NCBI RefSeq assembly: GCF_014851395.1 | Contig: NW_024040041.1 | Coordinates: 9,354,041 to 9,418,040, forward strand | Source: Micropterus salmoides | Lineage: Eukaryota > Chordata > Actinopteri > Centrarchiformes > Centrarchidae | Direction of reading: 5' to 3' | Length of the DNA stretch: 64,000 nt | Position numbers and translations under genes: made by a program | In this document: positions 1 to 58,992 of the stretch, piece by piece | Numbering within the stretch: position 1 is the stretch's first letter | Layout: the number at the start of each line of letters is the position of its first letter | Notes under the pieces: generated by a model | Told to the model about the DNA's origin: nothing | Databases searched by the model: none | Seen by the model: only the letters and a program-made list of their open reading frames with translations

Positions 1-3000
1 GCGACTGAGTGAGGTTTTCTTAATGCAAGTCTCTCCCACAGTGGCGGTGCTGGCAGAGAACACTATATAGTGTCCAAAAATACTGAAGTAGGCCAGGCGG
101 GTATATAGATGACAGTAGAGAGTCACACCCTAATCCTGAGGCAGAGAGGAGGCTATAGGAGAAGAAAGGAGTCAAGAGGGTGAGTCGGAGGGGTTGAGAG
201 ATTGAGGAAGGTGAAGAAGGTAGGGGTGAAATCAAGAACGGAAAGATGAGAAGAGGGCAGCTGAGGAGATGAAATAAAAGGGGAGGTTAAAATAAGAGTA
301 AAGAACAGTGAGGAGGAAAAAGGAGAACCGAGTCAAGAAAGTAGAGGGGAGAGTGTAGTGGAAGCAAAGAGAGGCAAGCAGGCAGAGGAGAGGAACTCTG
401 GGTGTCTCACACTACCACCAAACCAGAGCACTGAGAGAAAAAGAGAGCAAAACAGAGGGGAGAGGAGGGGAGTAGCAAACTGTTACTCATATCAGCTGCT
501 GAACAGCAGCCTACAGAGCACTGAACCATAGAGCTGAAGCTCAGCTCAGCACTACAGTCTTTTACACAGAAAAAAGAAACGCCACTGGTGTGGAACCAGA
601 GGCTGGCATGCTGCAGCATGGGCATTGGATAAAAAAGAAATACAACAGACATGATACCCTGTTATCCCATCATTTGCATATTTCATCCAAATTATCTTTA
701 GATTGTCTTTTGCAAATATATGTTAATGTCTTTGATTGCAGCATTAATAATTAACTAACTTAATGTTTCTAATTTATTAAATCATTATAATTACAACAAG
801 GTATAGTATTGGCCAGTGCACTAGCAGAGCTGGGTTTCACATCACGGTTGTGTTTTGCATGCAAATGAGGATCAAAATGATATGACTAACCCATTGAAAT
901 ACATCGCAGGCTTCTACACAACCTCCCTCGACAACTTTGACACCTTTTCTTTAGTTCAAACATCATTTTGATTACCTCTCACCACTGGCAAGGGCGACAG
1001 CATGCTGATAGTTAAGGACATTAGTTTCAACACATTTGTGTCTGTGTTGGCTCTGAAGTTTTAATGACTTACCACTGCGATACTGTGGCAAAACAACTCA
1101 TTTATATAATCCATGCGTATCTAGGTGACCTCAAGAATTCGCTGTCAGTATAAACTATGAAAATAATATCTTGATGTGAATGCTGGTGTAAATTTAGAGC
1201 AACCATTCCTAACCTTTTTCAAGCTGCTTATTCTAGTCAGAATAAAATTGGCAAGCACCAAAAGAATAAAGCACTACACAAATACAACAGATTGTTCATG
1301 CAGTCAATGTGTGTAGGAATGTGTAAACTGTGCATTTCTCTTTTTATAACATGTGCAAACATGTCTGATATTTGCCTGCACTGCTTGCACTCTCACTGCT
1401 TCAACTTTAGTTCTATTGTTGACTCTCCATCAGTGTGTCTTGTATCCCAGTTCTCACATCATGTGATAGGATCTCAACAATAAATAGGACCAATGTCAAT
1501 TTAATGTACAATGAGTCTCAGAAGTGTGCTGTATTCATCTTAATGCCATTTTATGGACAGTCAAATCGCATTACCACCGCTCGTACTGAAACTACTGATA
1601 CGTCCTGCAAGCCTTGTGATTCAGTGATTCACAATATCTCAGAAAAATTGCTCACTTTTTGTGAGACTGTTAAAACTTGGCCATTAACTGATGGTACTAA
1701 AGGTAGTAGCCAATATACTTGACTGTGTGATAGAGCATTTGAGTGCATCATATTTATGTACAGTAGTGCTCTGTGTATTGTGCTGTATTGTACCAGATTT
1801 AATCAACTGTAAAATCAAAGGCCTGTGTAGGTATCAAGTAGTATTTCAGCGCACATCAGGTGTTTGTATATAAGACTTGTTATAATCTCTTTAGGGTTTA
1901 TTTACAGCCTTATTTCGTGCATTGGATTACTCGTATTTTGGACCACATTGTTTTTTGCTCTGTGCTGGCTGCCACTGGTAGTTCTTCACCTGTTTATTGT
2001 TGATGAATGCTGGTGGGGCAGTAGTCTGCCTCTTCTGTAACCAAAGCAACCGAAGTCAACACACCAGCTACATGTAATAATTTTGTAGACACCCGAGATT
2101 GCACTGGATATATGTGCAATTCCATTTTGCTAACTGCTAAATCAATTAAAATGCTATTTTCTACACAACCTTGTTTGCGAAAGGCAGACTCAATATCATA
2201 CTGTAAAGATTTTTAAGATTACCTGTTATCTTTGCTGCCGAATAAATGCTGGAGTGAAAGTACAGCAGGCATCATTATATCAGCATTTAAGCCCACTGCT
2301 GTGTGAGCACATCTCATTATATGAATCAACATTTCTGTACATAGTGTTACTCATATTGCATGTGGTAAAGGGGCGAAATGTTTTTTGTTTTTTTTAATGA
2401 AATGAATCCCTATTTTATTGCTTGTGTGTGAGGGGATTGTAATCTCACATTAAAACGATCCACTTGTGAGGTTTTTCTGTTACCTCTGACAGCCAGAATG
2501 TCTAATCCTATGTGAAGACTCAACTGGACTGAAAACTGCAATAAGAGTTCCTTCATTAATCTCTCAGTATTTTGGAAGGTGAACTCTTTTAGTGTTTATC
2601 GATGTGTTTTTAAGCATTGTATTTCAGCGAGAAATTTTTAAATGTGGAAAAACAAAAATTGGGTGTGAAATTCACTCTGTCAAGTCAAAGTAGATCATAT
2701 AAATTGCTGTGCCCTTACTAGTGATGGACGCATTGTCTCTGACATCATCCGAACACATAAATCCACCCGCCACCCCCCATAACAACTTGCATGGACATTT
2801 CATTCCAACTCTACTGGTCCCTGTTGGCTATATATCCTTTTAAAATGCCTTGAGCAGTGCAAGCTTTCCAGGTGATTGCATTATTATGCGTTCTATTGAT
2901 GTATGAGTGTTTCCTTTACAGATTTACTTTAATGATTAGAGAGGCTGCTGTCAGTGATTTAAAACATTTCCATGCAGGCAGTAATGTCCCAGCAAATATC

Positions 3001-3634
3001 GTATGACATTTAAGCAGCAAAACTAACTGTAGTAATAAAGTTGAGAGGACAGACAAAGGAAACTCTCCAGAGGAAACAAAATTCTACTTTTAGCTTCTGA
3101 AGTACATGTTTAGACAACTCTGATGGAGCTCAGGATTTATCAGGACAGCTGCTTTACTCCAAACAGTTTCACTATATGAACCTGGACTGTGTGTGAGACC
3201 TTTTGGATGTGAAGAAACACATTAATTAACATTATAGCCTGACCGATCCAGTTGGCGTGTTGGGAGATTTAAATAATCAATGAAGTTATGCTGATGTGCC
3301 TCGTGTAAATGCACACAGCATCACTCTTAATGGGGAGACGTTTCATCCTATTTCACCCACCCTCAGCCTATCCTCTATTAATCAGAATGTTAATTTTTAT
3401 GATCCGACCCACCTGATCCACAGATTATCCACCATGCCTGCGGATATAACTGCTAACCGCGCATCACTGATCTTTACTGGGTGTTACGGGGTGAATGCAT
3501 TATTCGATAGACCTGCTTTTAGCTCATGAGTAATGCAATCCCTATCATAGTAAATAATTATAAATAAACTTCCAAGCGAACCGTTCAGAGCAGGCTGAAA
3601 CCTGGGCTTTTGTCTTAGAGGGAGCATGTTAACA
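1..3634. other. non-coding, AT-rich; no supported gene
   Basis: Probably mei1 intron or 3' flank. It begins with a GA-rich patch (about 150-480). The rest is unique-looking AT-rich DNA with only short chance ORFs. No exon matching the missing mei1 C-terminus could be supported. A weak candidate at about 470-560 (minus) is discussed in the findings. Confidence 0.5.
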
Positions 3635-3636
3635 TA

Positions 3637-3857
3637 CAGTGGGTACGGAAAGTATTCAGACCCCTTTAAATTTTTCACTCTTTGTTTCATTGCAGCCATT
3701 TTCCAAAAATCAAAAAAGTTCATTTTATTTCTCAGTAATGTACACTCTTGCCAGCACCCCATCTTGACAGAAAAAAACAGAAATGTAGAAATTTTTGCAA
3801 ATTTATTAAAAAGAAAAACTGAAATATCACATGGTCATAAGTATTCAGACCCTTTGC
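3637..3857 (+). repeat. left inverted repeat of the Tc1 element with two direct repeats
   Basis: The outer direct repeat is at about 3649-3666 and the inner at about 3838-3856, both containing AAGTATTCAGACCC. These are the expected transposase binding sites. Confidence 0.9.
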
Positions 3858-4017
3858 CGTGACACTCATATTTAACTCAGGTGCTGTCTATTTCTTCTGA
3901 TCATCCTTGAGATGGTTCTACACCTTCATTTGAGTCCAGCTGTGTTTGATTATACTGATTGGACTTGATTAGGAAAGCCACACACCTGTCTATATAAGAC
4001 CTTACAGCTCACAGTGC

Positions 4018-5057
4018 ATGTCAGAGCAAATGAGAATCATGAGGTCAAAGGAACTGCCTGAAGAGCTCAGAGACAGAATTGTGGCAAGGCACAGATCTGG
4101 CCAAGGTTACAAAAAAAATTCTGCTGCACTTAAGGTTCCTAAGAGCACAGTGGCCTCCATAATCCTCAAATGGAAGACGTTTGGGACGACCAGAACCCTT
4201 CCTAGAGCTGGCCGTCCGGCCAAACTGAGCTATCAGGGAGAAGAGCCTTGGTGAGAGAGGTAAAGAAGAACCCAAAGGTCACTGTGGCTGAGCTCCAGAG
4301 ATGCAGTCGGGAGATGGGAGAAAGTTGTAGTAAGTCAACCATCACTGCAGCAATCCACCAGTCGGGGCTTTATGGCAGAGTGGCCCGACGGAAGACTCTC
4401 CTCAGTGCAAGACACATGAAAGCCCGCATGGAGTTTGCTAAAAAACACCTGAAGGACTCCAAGATGGTGATAAATAAGATCCTCTGGTCTGATGAGACCA
4501 AGATAGAACTTTTTGGCCTTAATTCTAAGCGGTATGTGTGGAGAAAACCAGGCACTGCTCATCACCTGTCCAATACAGTCTCAACAGTGAAGCATGGTGG
4601 TGGCAGCATCATGCTGTGGGGGTGTTTTTCAGCTGCAGGGACAGGACGACTGGTTGCAATCGAGGGAAAGATGAATGCAGCCAAGTACAGGGATATCCTG
4701 GACGAAAACCTTTTCCAGAGTGCTCTGGACCTCAGACTGGGCCGAAGGTTTACCTTCCAACAAGACAATGACCCTAAGCACACCGCTAAAATAACGAAGG
4801 AGTGGCTTCACAACAACTCCGTGGCTGTTCTTGAATGGCCCAGCCAGAGCCCTGACTTAAACCCAATTGAGCATCTCTGGAGAGACCTGAAAATGGCTGT
4901 CCACCAACGTTTACCATCCAACCTGACAGAACTGGAGAGGATCTGCAAGGAGGAATGGCAGAGGATACCCAAATCCAGATGTGAACAACTTGTTGCATCT
5001 TTCCCAAAACGACTCATGGCTGTATTAGATCAAAAGGGTGCTTCTACTAAATACTGA
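4018..5057 (+). pseudogene. Tc1 transposase, broken by a frameshift near 4230
   Basis: The first part (4018-4254) starts MSEQMRIMRSKELPEELRDR and carries the paired-like helix-turn-helix DNA-binding half (PKSTVASIILKWK) and the GRP-type linker (RAGRPAKLS), then runs to a stop in the wrong frame. The second frame, open from at least 4230 to 5057, has the catalytic half. Counting from the Met at 4248, the acidic triad is D82 (WSDETKIELFG), D173 (QQDNDPKHTA) and E208 (SPDLNPIEHLW). The last two are 34 residues apart, that is DD34E, the Tc1 family spacing. The glycine-rich box KHGGGSIMLWG is intact. Apart from the single frame break near the linker, no other disabling change is evident. Confidence 0.93.
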
Positions 5058-5274
5058 GCAAAGGGTCTGAATACTTATGACCATGTGATATTTCAGTTTT
5101 TCTTTTTTAATAAATTTGCAAAAATTTCTACATTTCTGTTTTTTTCTGTCAAGATGGGGTGCTGAGTGTACATTACTGAGAAATAAAATGAACTTTTTTG
5201 ATTTTTGGAAAATGGCTGCAATGAAACAAAGAGTGAAAAATTTAAAGGGGTCTGAATACTTTCCGTACCCACTG
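5058..5274 (-). repeat. right inverted repeat of the Tc1 element
   Basis: Mirror of the left repeat; the same two direct repeats are visible near 5062-5082 and 5245-5262 in inverted orientation. Confidence 0.9.
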
Positions 5275-5468
5275 TATGTTTTGTCAAGTTTTGGAACTTT
5301 GACTTTGTTTAAAACTGACATCTGACATCATGAGAGAAAATCCCACAAAACCATATGTTGCCTTTAATGGTTAAACACAACCAGAAACATCTCTCCACTA
5401 ATTTATTTTGCCCTTAATCTCTCACAGTTTCTTTTTTTTAAATCCTACACATGCTTGTTCATACATAG

Positions 5469-5489
5469 ACACACACACACACACACACA
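5469..5489. repeat. (AC)n microsatellite just downstream of the mei1 exon 28 donor
   Basis: About ten dinucleotide units, roughly 30 nt into the intron on the transcript strand, where it reads (GU)n. Confidence 0.9.
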
Positions 5490-5518
5490 AACAAATCTAT
5501 CCCCCCAAGTATTACAAC

Positions 5519-52658
<47,140 letters not shown>

Positions 52659-53348
52659 TTTGGTCGCTCGACCTGCTAGAATAAACAAATGCATACCATG
52701 ACTTATCAAATTATTTAGCAAGTCAGGCAGTGAGTAAAAAAGCAAACTATCGTTAATAAATAGCTTGACTGACTGCAAAGTTTAAGCTAGCTAGCAAATT
52801 AACGTTAGCAACTTGTCCTTCATGCTCTTAAAAAGGTTTTCTTTTTGTTAACTATTCTCTAAAAACACCCAGGCATTGACGGACAGATAAAATACATTAA
52901 TTCAAATCACAAAACTAACCATGAACAAAAAAATATAAGTAGCAGAGAAATAACCCTTCCACGTCAGTGCTGGATGTGTTTTACTAACGTAAAGCGCACT
53001 TTTTTATGCCCCCCTTTTTTTATCAAAACTTTATTCACACAATATAATACAATGCATTACAAAAACAAGGATAATGGCAAAGAATCAAATAATACATAAG
53101 TACTGAAAACGCCTCTGGTACTGATAACATTTTAACCTAATGTTATTTAAGAATTCATTCATCATTCATCAAACCAAATAACCATCCTGAAGGGTAGTGA
53201 GCGATTACTGGCACTGAAACCAGGGTTGACATCACACTAAAGTTTCTAAATTGTAATTTCACATTAGAAAAGTTAACAAATAGAAAATAAGGGAGTAACG
53301 TGGCTTGTAACGTTAACTATTTAAATTTTAAAATCAAAGAGAGACTGA

Positions 53349-54069
53349 TGCCCCATCCACACTACCCCGTTTTAGTTTACAAACTGAGAATTAAAGGGAA
53401 TACGACCTCTGTCCACACCAGCCTTTCCGCTGCGTTTTGGAGTTGATCTCTGTCTACATTAAAAGACTGAAAACGCACAACTAGGACCCGTTCAGGTGCA
53501 CTGGGCATGCGCGTGCCAGTGTAAACGTGAAGCAGATGGTCTATTCCGTAGTTACAGAAGATTTGGCGAAAGAATAAATAAATCCTACAGACTAAGCATC
53601 AGACCAGTTTTTTGTTGTTGTTGCATGGATCAATAACAAGCTTGGACTGTTACTGAATGTAACAAGAGAGTGTGGCGTCAGAAAACAGACTGGGAGTTGT
53701 TGCAAAGTAAACTGCGACATCCACAGTACAAGTGTAGGCAGATGAGTGTTATTTGCACTATACATTTTTCATATTTTATTTAAAAATATGATGTCAAAAA
53801 CCTGGTCAGCAGCATTGTGTTTCTGCTTGGCAAGACCCAATCAGAGAGCCCAGCGTGAGCGGCTGCGGCATCGTTTCTAAAGTCCTCCGTTTTAGCCCGT
53901 CTTCGCTAAAACGCCCTCCCGAGTTTTTAAACGCAAAACGGGGTCGGCAGCGTTTCCAAACTTCTCCGTTTTATGTCTTCGTTTTCATCGTTGTAGTCTG
54001 GACGGGAGGTGCAAACGTAGCAAAAGGTCTCTGTTTTAATTCGAAAACGCAGTAGTGTGGATGGGGCCT
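53349..54069. mobile_element. inverted-repeat DNA element (about 720 bp)
   Basis: The left end TGCCCCATCCACACTACCCC and the right end AGTAGTGTGGATGGGGCC are inverted copies, extending with CGTTTT / AAAACG. Inner CGTTTT-type blocks also recur. A hAT-like GGCCCC...CACACTAC terminus is known from many animals, but no clear target duplication is visible. Confidence 0.65.
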
Positions 54070-54307
54070 AAGGTTTCATCAGTGTGGGGAGCTATTGGTT
54101 AAATGTGTTACATCACACTCTCAAGTACCATCTAAACAACTGTTGGCCTGATTGGGGCACAGGCTGTACAAAGTTTACATGATTTATTTCATATAGCCTA
54201 TTCAAAGCGCTATCACAATTTTTTTTGTTTTACCTGAATTGTCTGAACTGCTGCCCACATTTCTTCTCAAGGGTTTATTGCTCCATCGTTTTTTATGTAG
54301 TAGTGCT

Positions 54308-54772
54308 TAGTGTTGTAGTCAAGACTGCCCAAAAAGAGACAAAGTCAAGACCAAGACCAGAGTTTATCGAGACCGAGACAAGACCAAGACTTGTAGGGGC
54401 TGAGAGCAGTCGAGACCGAGACTGAGTCAAGACCAAGACCAGTTCCCCGCATTGCATAGCACACAATAAAATGTGGAACGAGATCTAGGTACTTCTCAAA
54501 TTGATCTGAAAGATCCACATTCCCATTAAAACACCAACATACAAACACTAAGAGCTGAAATCAATGTAAGCATGGCAAGGAGGGGTGACTGTCATTAATT
54601 AGGGTTATTGGTTGCATTTGAAGCAATATGTTTTACTTCCAATCACAGTTAGGATGTTAACAAATCAGACAATGCAAAAGTAACTTATTGATATTCCCAA
54701 AGTTATGGTCTTGACTGGTCTTGAAATAATATCCCGAGTCCTCAATGTCTGAGACTGAGTACTACAACACTA
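54308..54772. mobile_element. hAT-type miniature element E (465 bp)
   Basis: Ends TAGTGTTGTAGTC and GTACTACAACACTA, flanked by a perfect 8-bp duplication GTAGTGCT (54300-54307, 54773-54780). The interior is rich in GAGACC/AAGACC direct repeats (54340-54445). No coding region. Confidence 0.9.
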
Positions 54773-56339
54773 GTAGTGCTATCAAAGGTCTATGTGTATC
54801 AAAAGTCTCTAAAGTTCAACAGTATATGCTGATATATTATTTTTGAGCAAAAGGCATACATTAATAGGCTACTTTCAAAATGATGTTTCAGCAGCAGTGT
54901 ACCTTCAAGGAATGTCATTGCTGAATAATATGCTGTGAGTGTACGGTAGGATGCAGGAGTTTGCTTTGCAGTATCATTTAGCTGTGATGGCCACAATTTG
55001 GTTATCACCATGACAACAAAAGCCTCTTGGCACCTAAGCAACTTTCGGATGATAGCAGTGTGGGGGCGAGTAATAGCAACTACCAAAATGTCAATTTATA
55101 ATCTCTCTCAACTTCTCCTTAAACAGAGTTCATCAAAGTAGTGCAGGATGGAAAGTGTAGCCGGCTCAGCTCTGCCTCGGTTTGAGTGTCTGTTTCTATG
55201 TGTGCAGTATATCTCATAGTCATTCAGTGTGCAATACGTGTTGCCTTTGACAAATCCGCTGTGCTCCAGCAAACATATTGGAGGAACAGTGTAGGTCTAC
55301 TGTGTTAGGGCTGTGTGTGCAGGAAGTGGTCAAAGTCTTGTTTGGCTGACTGAAAAGAGAAGCAGACCTCTGACAAGAAGGTGGAAAATATTTGTTTCTA
55401 ATGTCTCCATTTGTGCTTGGACAGGAGCTACATCTGTCAGCCTCAGAGTTTTATTGGTCCCTGGGAGAGAGAAACCAACAGAGAAAGAGACAGAGAGCCC
55501 TTCTCGCTACTCAGGTGGGGGCCGATGCATATCTGTCACCTTTATTTGACAACTAATTCACATAGATAATTCTTCAGGGGCCAATAAAACACAGAGACAA
55601 ATGGATTAAGCTCAAGTGGAGACTTAACATGCAAACATTTTTCACATCACATCATTGCCTGGCCTTTGCTTCTCTCTCATTTGGCTTGATGTATCTTAAA
55701 CCACTTCCTGTGTATAACCCCACACACACGCTCACACATAAAGATCTGTCTGTAGTCTGAAATGACTCATGCAGTAAGAGATTAAGAAACATGCTGAGCT
55801 GATTTTATTCCACCACCCAGTTACATACAGCAGCCATCACAGGGGGCGATACCCTAAATATAGCTCCTATAACTTTTTCCAGTCACCAACCCTTACAACA
55901 TCACTCTGCTCACACTATTGTAGCATGCTGTTTCCAGCGACGACAACATTTACAGGTCATGCAGTAGCTACAGCCTTGTTAGGCAAAGGTAATGATGACA
56001 AATATGCTTACCACCATGGCAAGCCTGTATACATTTAACTGTAGGCCTAGTGGATAAAATATATTGCAGGACAGTGTTGTCTGCTTGGCAACATCAAGAT
56101 GATTCACTGCTCAGAAACAAACACAGTCCTGCATTCACTGTTAACACAGCATATATACTTTTCAATAACTAACTACAGACGATATATCCCATGATGTTTT
56201 TTTTTTTATGACATCAAATCTGTAGACTCTAAAACCATGATTATTATTTTTAGTGAACCTGATCAGGTTCCTGTAGGCTATAGCCTATTGTTAGACAGCG
56301 CTGCTTTTAGTTATTCAAAAAAAGTTTGGTTCTGAGAAG

Positions 56340-56574
56340 TTAGGCTAAATTAGATGAAGTCGGAAGAGGATGGAACAAGGAAGATGTGTGCGTGTGTGAA
56401 GGAGAAGCGGCAGTTCTCGCAGTCGGGTGTAACGTTCAGGTGCGCTTCACACTCAGAGGTGAAAAGTCGGTACGATGGATTTTGCCTGACCAACACAGTC
56501 TTTTAGGGGAAAAAAACATAAAACATGTTGAAGCACCGGTGCAGCGCTGGACAAAAAGTGACAGTCGACTTACG
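56340..56574 (+). other. candidate non-coding first exon of the ankfn1-type gene
   Basis: A locally CpG-richer stretch in an AT-rich surround that ends with a strong donor (TTACG before GTAAGA). It could be a spliced 5' UTR exon about 2.3 kb upstream of the coding start. There is no transcript evidence. Confidence 0.3.
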
Positions 56575-57847
56575 GTAAGAAATAAAAAAAGAAAAACTCT
56601 TAGGCTAACTACATTTTAGGTAATGTTCGAACTGGGCCAGTATGGCATTTCCTTTTAGGCTACTGAATTAAATCCTTCGTGATGGTTTATAGCTTGTGGA
56701 ACCTTTTATACCAACTTTTTGCGATGAGTTAGGCGGTAGTCTTTCATTAACTTGGCGTGTTGAAACATTCATTTCCAACTTTTCTGTCGTTCGTTTAAGA
56801 ATCATAATGTGTAGCCTACATTATGATTTTTATGATGAATTTATTTTGCCTGTTGCAATTTGTGTGCCTAAATAATCTATAGCCCAACACAGTGACTGCA
56901 GTGGGTAAAATGCATTTTTGGAGACAAAGAGGTTCGATTCTATATGACAACTTTTGAAGGTGATGTCCTCTGTGGTTTATTTACAAAATGTATGTATTGC
57001 ATTACTTACTGGGGGATTAGAAAGTGTTAGTCATCAGATGTTTCCAGCTGCATTTATGAGCCACAGCATTTAACAGATAGACAAAGCAAATAGCCTATAC
57101 AAATATGCAGCTCAGTATGTGAGCCACAGTAGTGAGATAAAAAAAAAAAAACATCACCACAACCTAAGGTACTGACATGCAACAAAACCACAATAAATGT
57201 ACAATGTATCTCAGTTCAGGGGTCAGCATAGGTTCATTTTAAGCACCTAACTCTACCCTGCTCACATAACTGTTATTCTCTCAGCTGAAATACTTTCACA
57301 GTTTGCAAATACTTTTGTTCTTCTCCTCCCAGGTATTTTGCCTTGTCTTGTCTTTGTGCTGCCTCAAAAAAGGCAAACACTAAAGCGAATCTCCTCTCTC
57401 AACTGTTTTTCCATCAGCACTTTTCACAACTGATGTAAGACATGATAAACAAACAGGGGAAACTGTACAAATAATAATGTTTTACCCCTATCCAGTACCC
57501 CCTCATCCCCACATATGTCAGTGCAGGTACTATGCAAGCCAGTGAGTCACACTGTGCGGTAGCAAGTACAATGGTTATGTCACTGAGTGATGTGGCGTCA
57601 CTGTGGCTAGAGCACTCATATTCTGTCCTCAGCTGGCACCGACCAGGGGAGTATTCACTTTCACACAAGAAAAGTGGACTACTCAGCCCACCAGGACTTG
57701 ACTTGATAGCAATCAAATAAATAAATAAAAAACATTGAAATTTAAGGCTTTTCTGTAGATGGGAATGTGGTGATGAGAGGCAGAGATGATAGAGTTCGAG
57801 TATCCCCATTTTCTAAAGATGCTCTTCAGATCTGAATGCTCGGGGCG

Positions 57848-57870
57848 TGACGTAAACCGAAGTGACGTGA
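57848..57870. promoter_or_regulatory. two CRE-like sites
   Basis: TGACGTAA at 57848-57855 and TGACGTGA at 57863-57870, fifteen bases apart start to start, in a small CpG-containing patch about 1 kb upstream of the ankfn1-type ATG. Both resemble CREB/ATF or CREM sites. Function is inferred only. Confidence 0.4.
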
Positions 57871-58497
57871 AAATCACTCCAAACTGCAGGGCTATGAAAA
57901 GAGAGGAGAGAAAGAGGGAATGAGAACAAAGACAGTGACAAATGAAAGAGAAGACTTGCTGACTGAAGAGGAAGGCAGAATAAACTCTGCCAGGCTGTGT
58001 TTTGCTGTGTTGAAAAGTGTTGGGGGAGAAAATTGTAGGACAGATTTCCAGGCACAAAAGTGGTTGATTGTAATGATGAAAAGGGAATGGAATTGATAAT
58101 GAACCATCATTACTGTAGTGGTGGTGACAGATTTGTATCTTCAAGCTGATGATATGAGGAGATTCATATTTATTATAGGGAAAGAATTTTGGCACCTCTA
58201 TATGAGCTTTTCTTTAGTTAATTAGAATGGGTCAGTTGCTTTTTGCACTGAGAGATGCCATTCAGAGAGAATAAAACCTGTGTCACGTAATAGTGGGTAA
58301 AAGAAGAACAAAAGCGGGAATAGTAAGAGGCAGAAAATAAATGCTTCAAGGCATTTTTCATCCACTGTGTACAGGCAACTTTTACCCATTTATCCACCCC
58401 CACAACAGCACTACTCGGCTAAGCCTATACTCACCCTCGGCAGAAAATTGCCTTTACTGTAGAAGAATCTGTGTGAGCCTGACCATTTATCCTGTCT

Positions 58498-58514
58498 CCC
58501 CCCCCCCCCCCCCC
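58498..58514. repeat. poly-C run
   Basis: Seventeen C in a row about 315 bp before the ankfn1-type ATG; it may form a C-quadruplex or cause assembly length errors. Confidence 0.95.
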
Positions 58515-58830
58515 GCCTTTTATTTCTCACATCATTCCCCAAACACTCCTCTAGGTTTCTCATTAATTTTCACCTCATACTCTCCTTTAGTTCTCATTTT
58601 TTCCCCAGTTTCAAATGGCACTTTTCTCATCCTGTCTTCCCTCTCTATGGCTCTTAGGTTGGGGGTCCTAATCTTTCTTTCCACAAACTAACCAATCTGT
58701 TACACCGCTCACTTTTTCTTCATTCTCCTCAGCCATCCTCTGTCTTCCCGTTCTCCATCTCCTCCTCTGTTTTTCTTCTTCTCTTGACCTCTCCTATCCT
58801 CCTTCTTCTCCTCTCTTCTTGTCACCTGCC

Positions 58831-58992
58831 ATGTCTGTATCTATGAGGAACCCACCCCAGCGACGGCGCTCAATGGGTCCTGTCTCGCCCAAACGCATCT
58901 ATAGAAACCTGTCCGTCAGACTGAGGGGTGGAGAGTCATGTGTTGCCAGGGAAATGGACGCCCCCAAACACCTCAGCAAGTCTGCAGATGCT
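58831..58992 (+). CDS. ankfn1: ankfn1-type exon 1 (coding), residues 1-54
   Basis: The ATG at 58831 (context GCCATGT) follows a long pyrimidine-rich stretch without AG, consistent with a 5' UTR or a start exon. Reads MSVSMRNPPQRRRSMGPVSP, then IYRNLSVRLRGG, and ends KSADA at a GTAAGA donor, phase 0. A second ATG at 58843 is also possible. Confidence 0.75.

Larger units (their letters stand above)
3637..5274 (+). mobile_element. Tc1/mariner transposon, nearly complete, frameshifted
   Basis: A 1638-bp element bounded by TA dinucleotides (3635-3636 and 5275-5276), the Tc1 target duplication. It has terminal inverted repeats of 221 and 217 bp (3637-3857, 5058-5274) that match almost base for base; the visible differences are a 5-base TTGCC insertion in the left copy and an A-run one base longer in the right copy. 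Each repeat carries an outer and an inner direct repeat sharing AAGTATTCAGACCC, an IR/DR layout. The transposase is in two frames. The near identity of the ends points to a fairly recent insertion. Confidence 0.95.
52659..58830. promoter_or_regulatory. divergent intergenic region between mei1 and the ankfn1-type gene
   Basis: About 6.2 kb between the two start codons. It contains two hAT-like elements (53349-54069, 54308-54772) and AT-rich DNA, plus two small candidate regulatory spots listed separately. A possible mei1 5' UTR exon lies near 52919-52990 (minus; ends CATG before GTTAGT), unproven. Confidence 0.5.

Noticed and set aside
20..235. Minus-strand frame ending PPGLLQYFWTLYSVLCQ, considered as the last mei1 exon
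   Set aside because: A possible acceptor exists, but no recognisable similarity to the MEI1 C-terminus and no phase partner could be shown.
54340..54445. Tandem-like GAGACC/AAGACC motifs considered as a regulatory array
   Set aside because: They lie inside a hAT miniature element with an 8-bp duplication and are part of that repeat.
55313..55549. ORF upstream of the ankfn1-type gene as a possible N-terminal exon
   Set aside because: No similarity, and no donor that would join exon 1 in phase; the ATG at 58831 is better supported.
56931..56940. GGTTCGATTC, a perfect pol III B-box, suggesting a tRNA or tRNA-derived SINE
   Set aside because: No acceptable A-box at the right distance and no cloverleaf or acceptor stem pairing around it.
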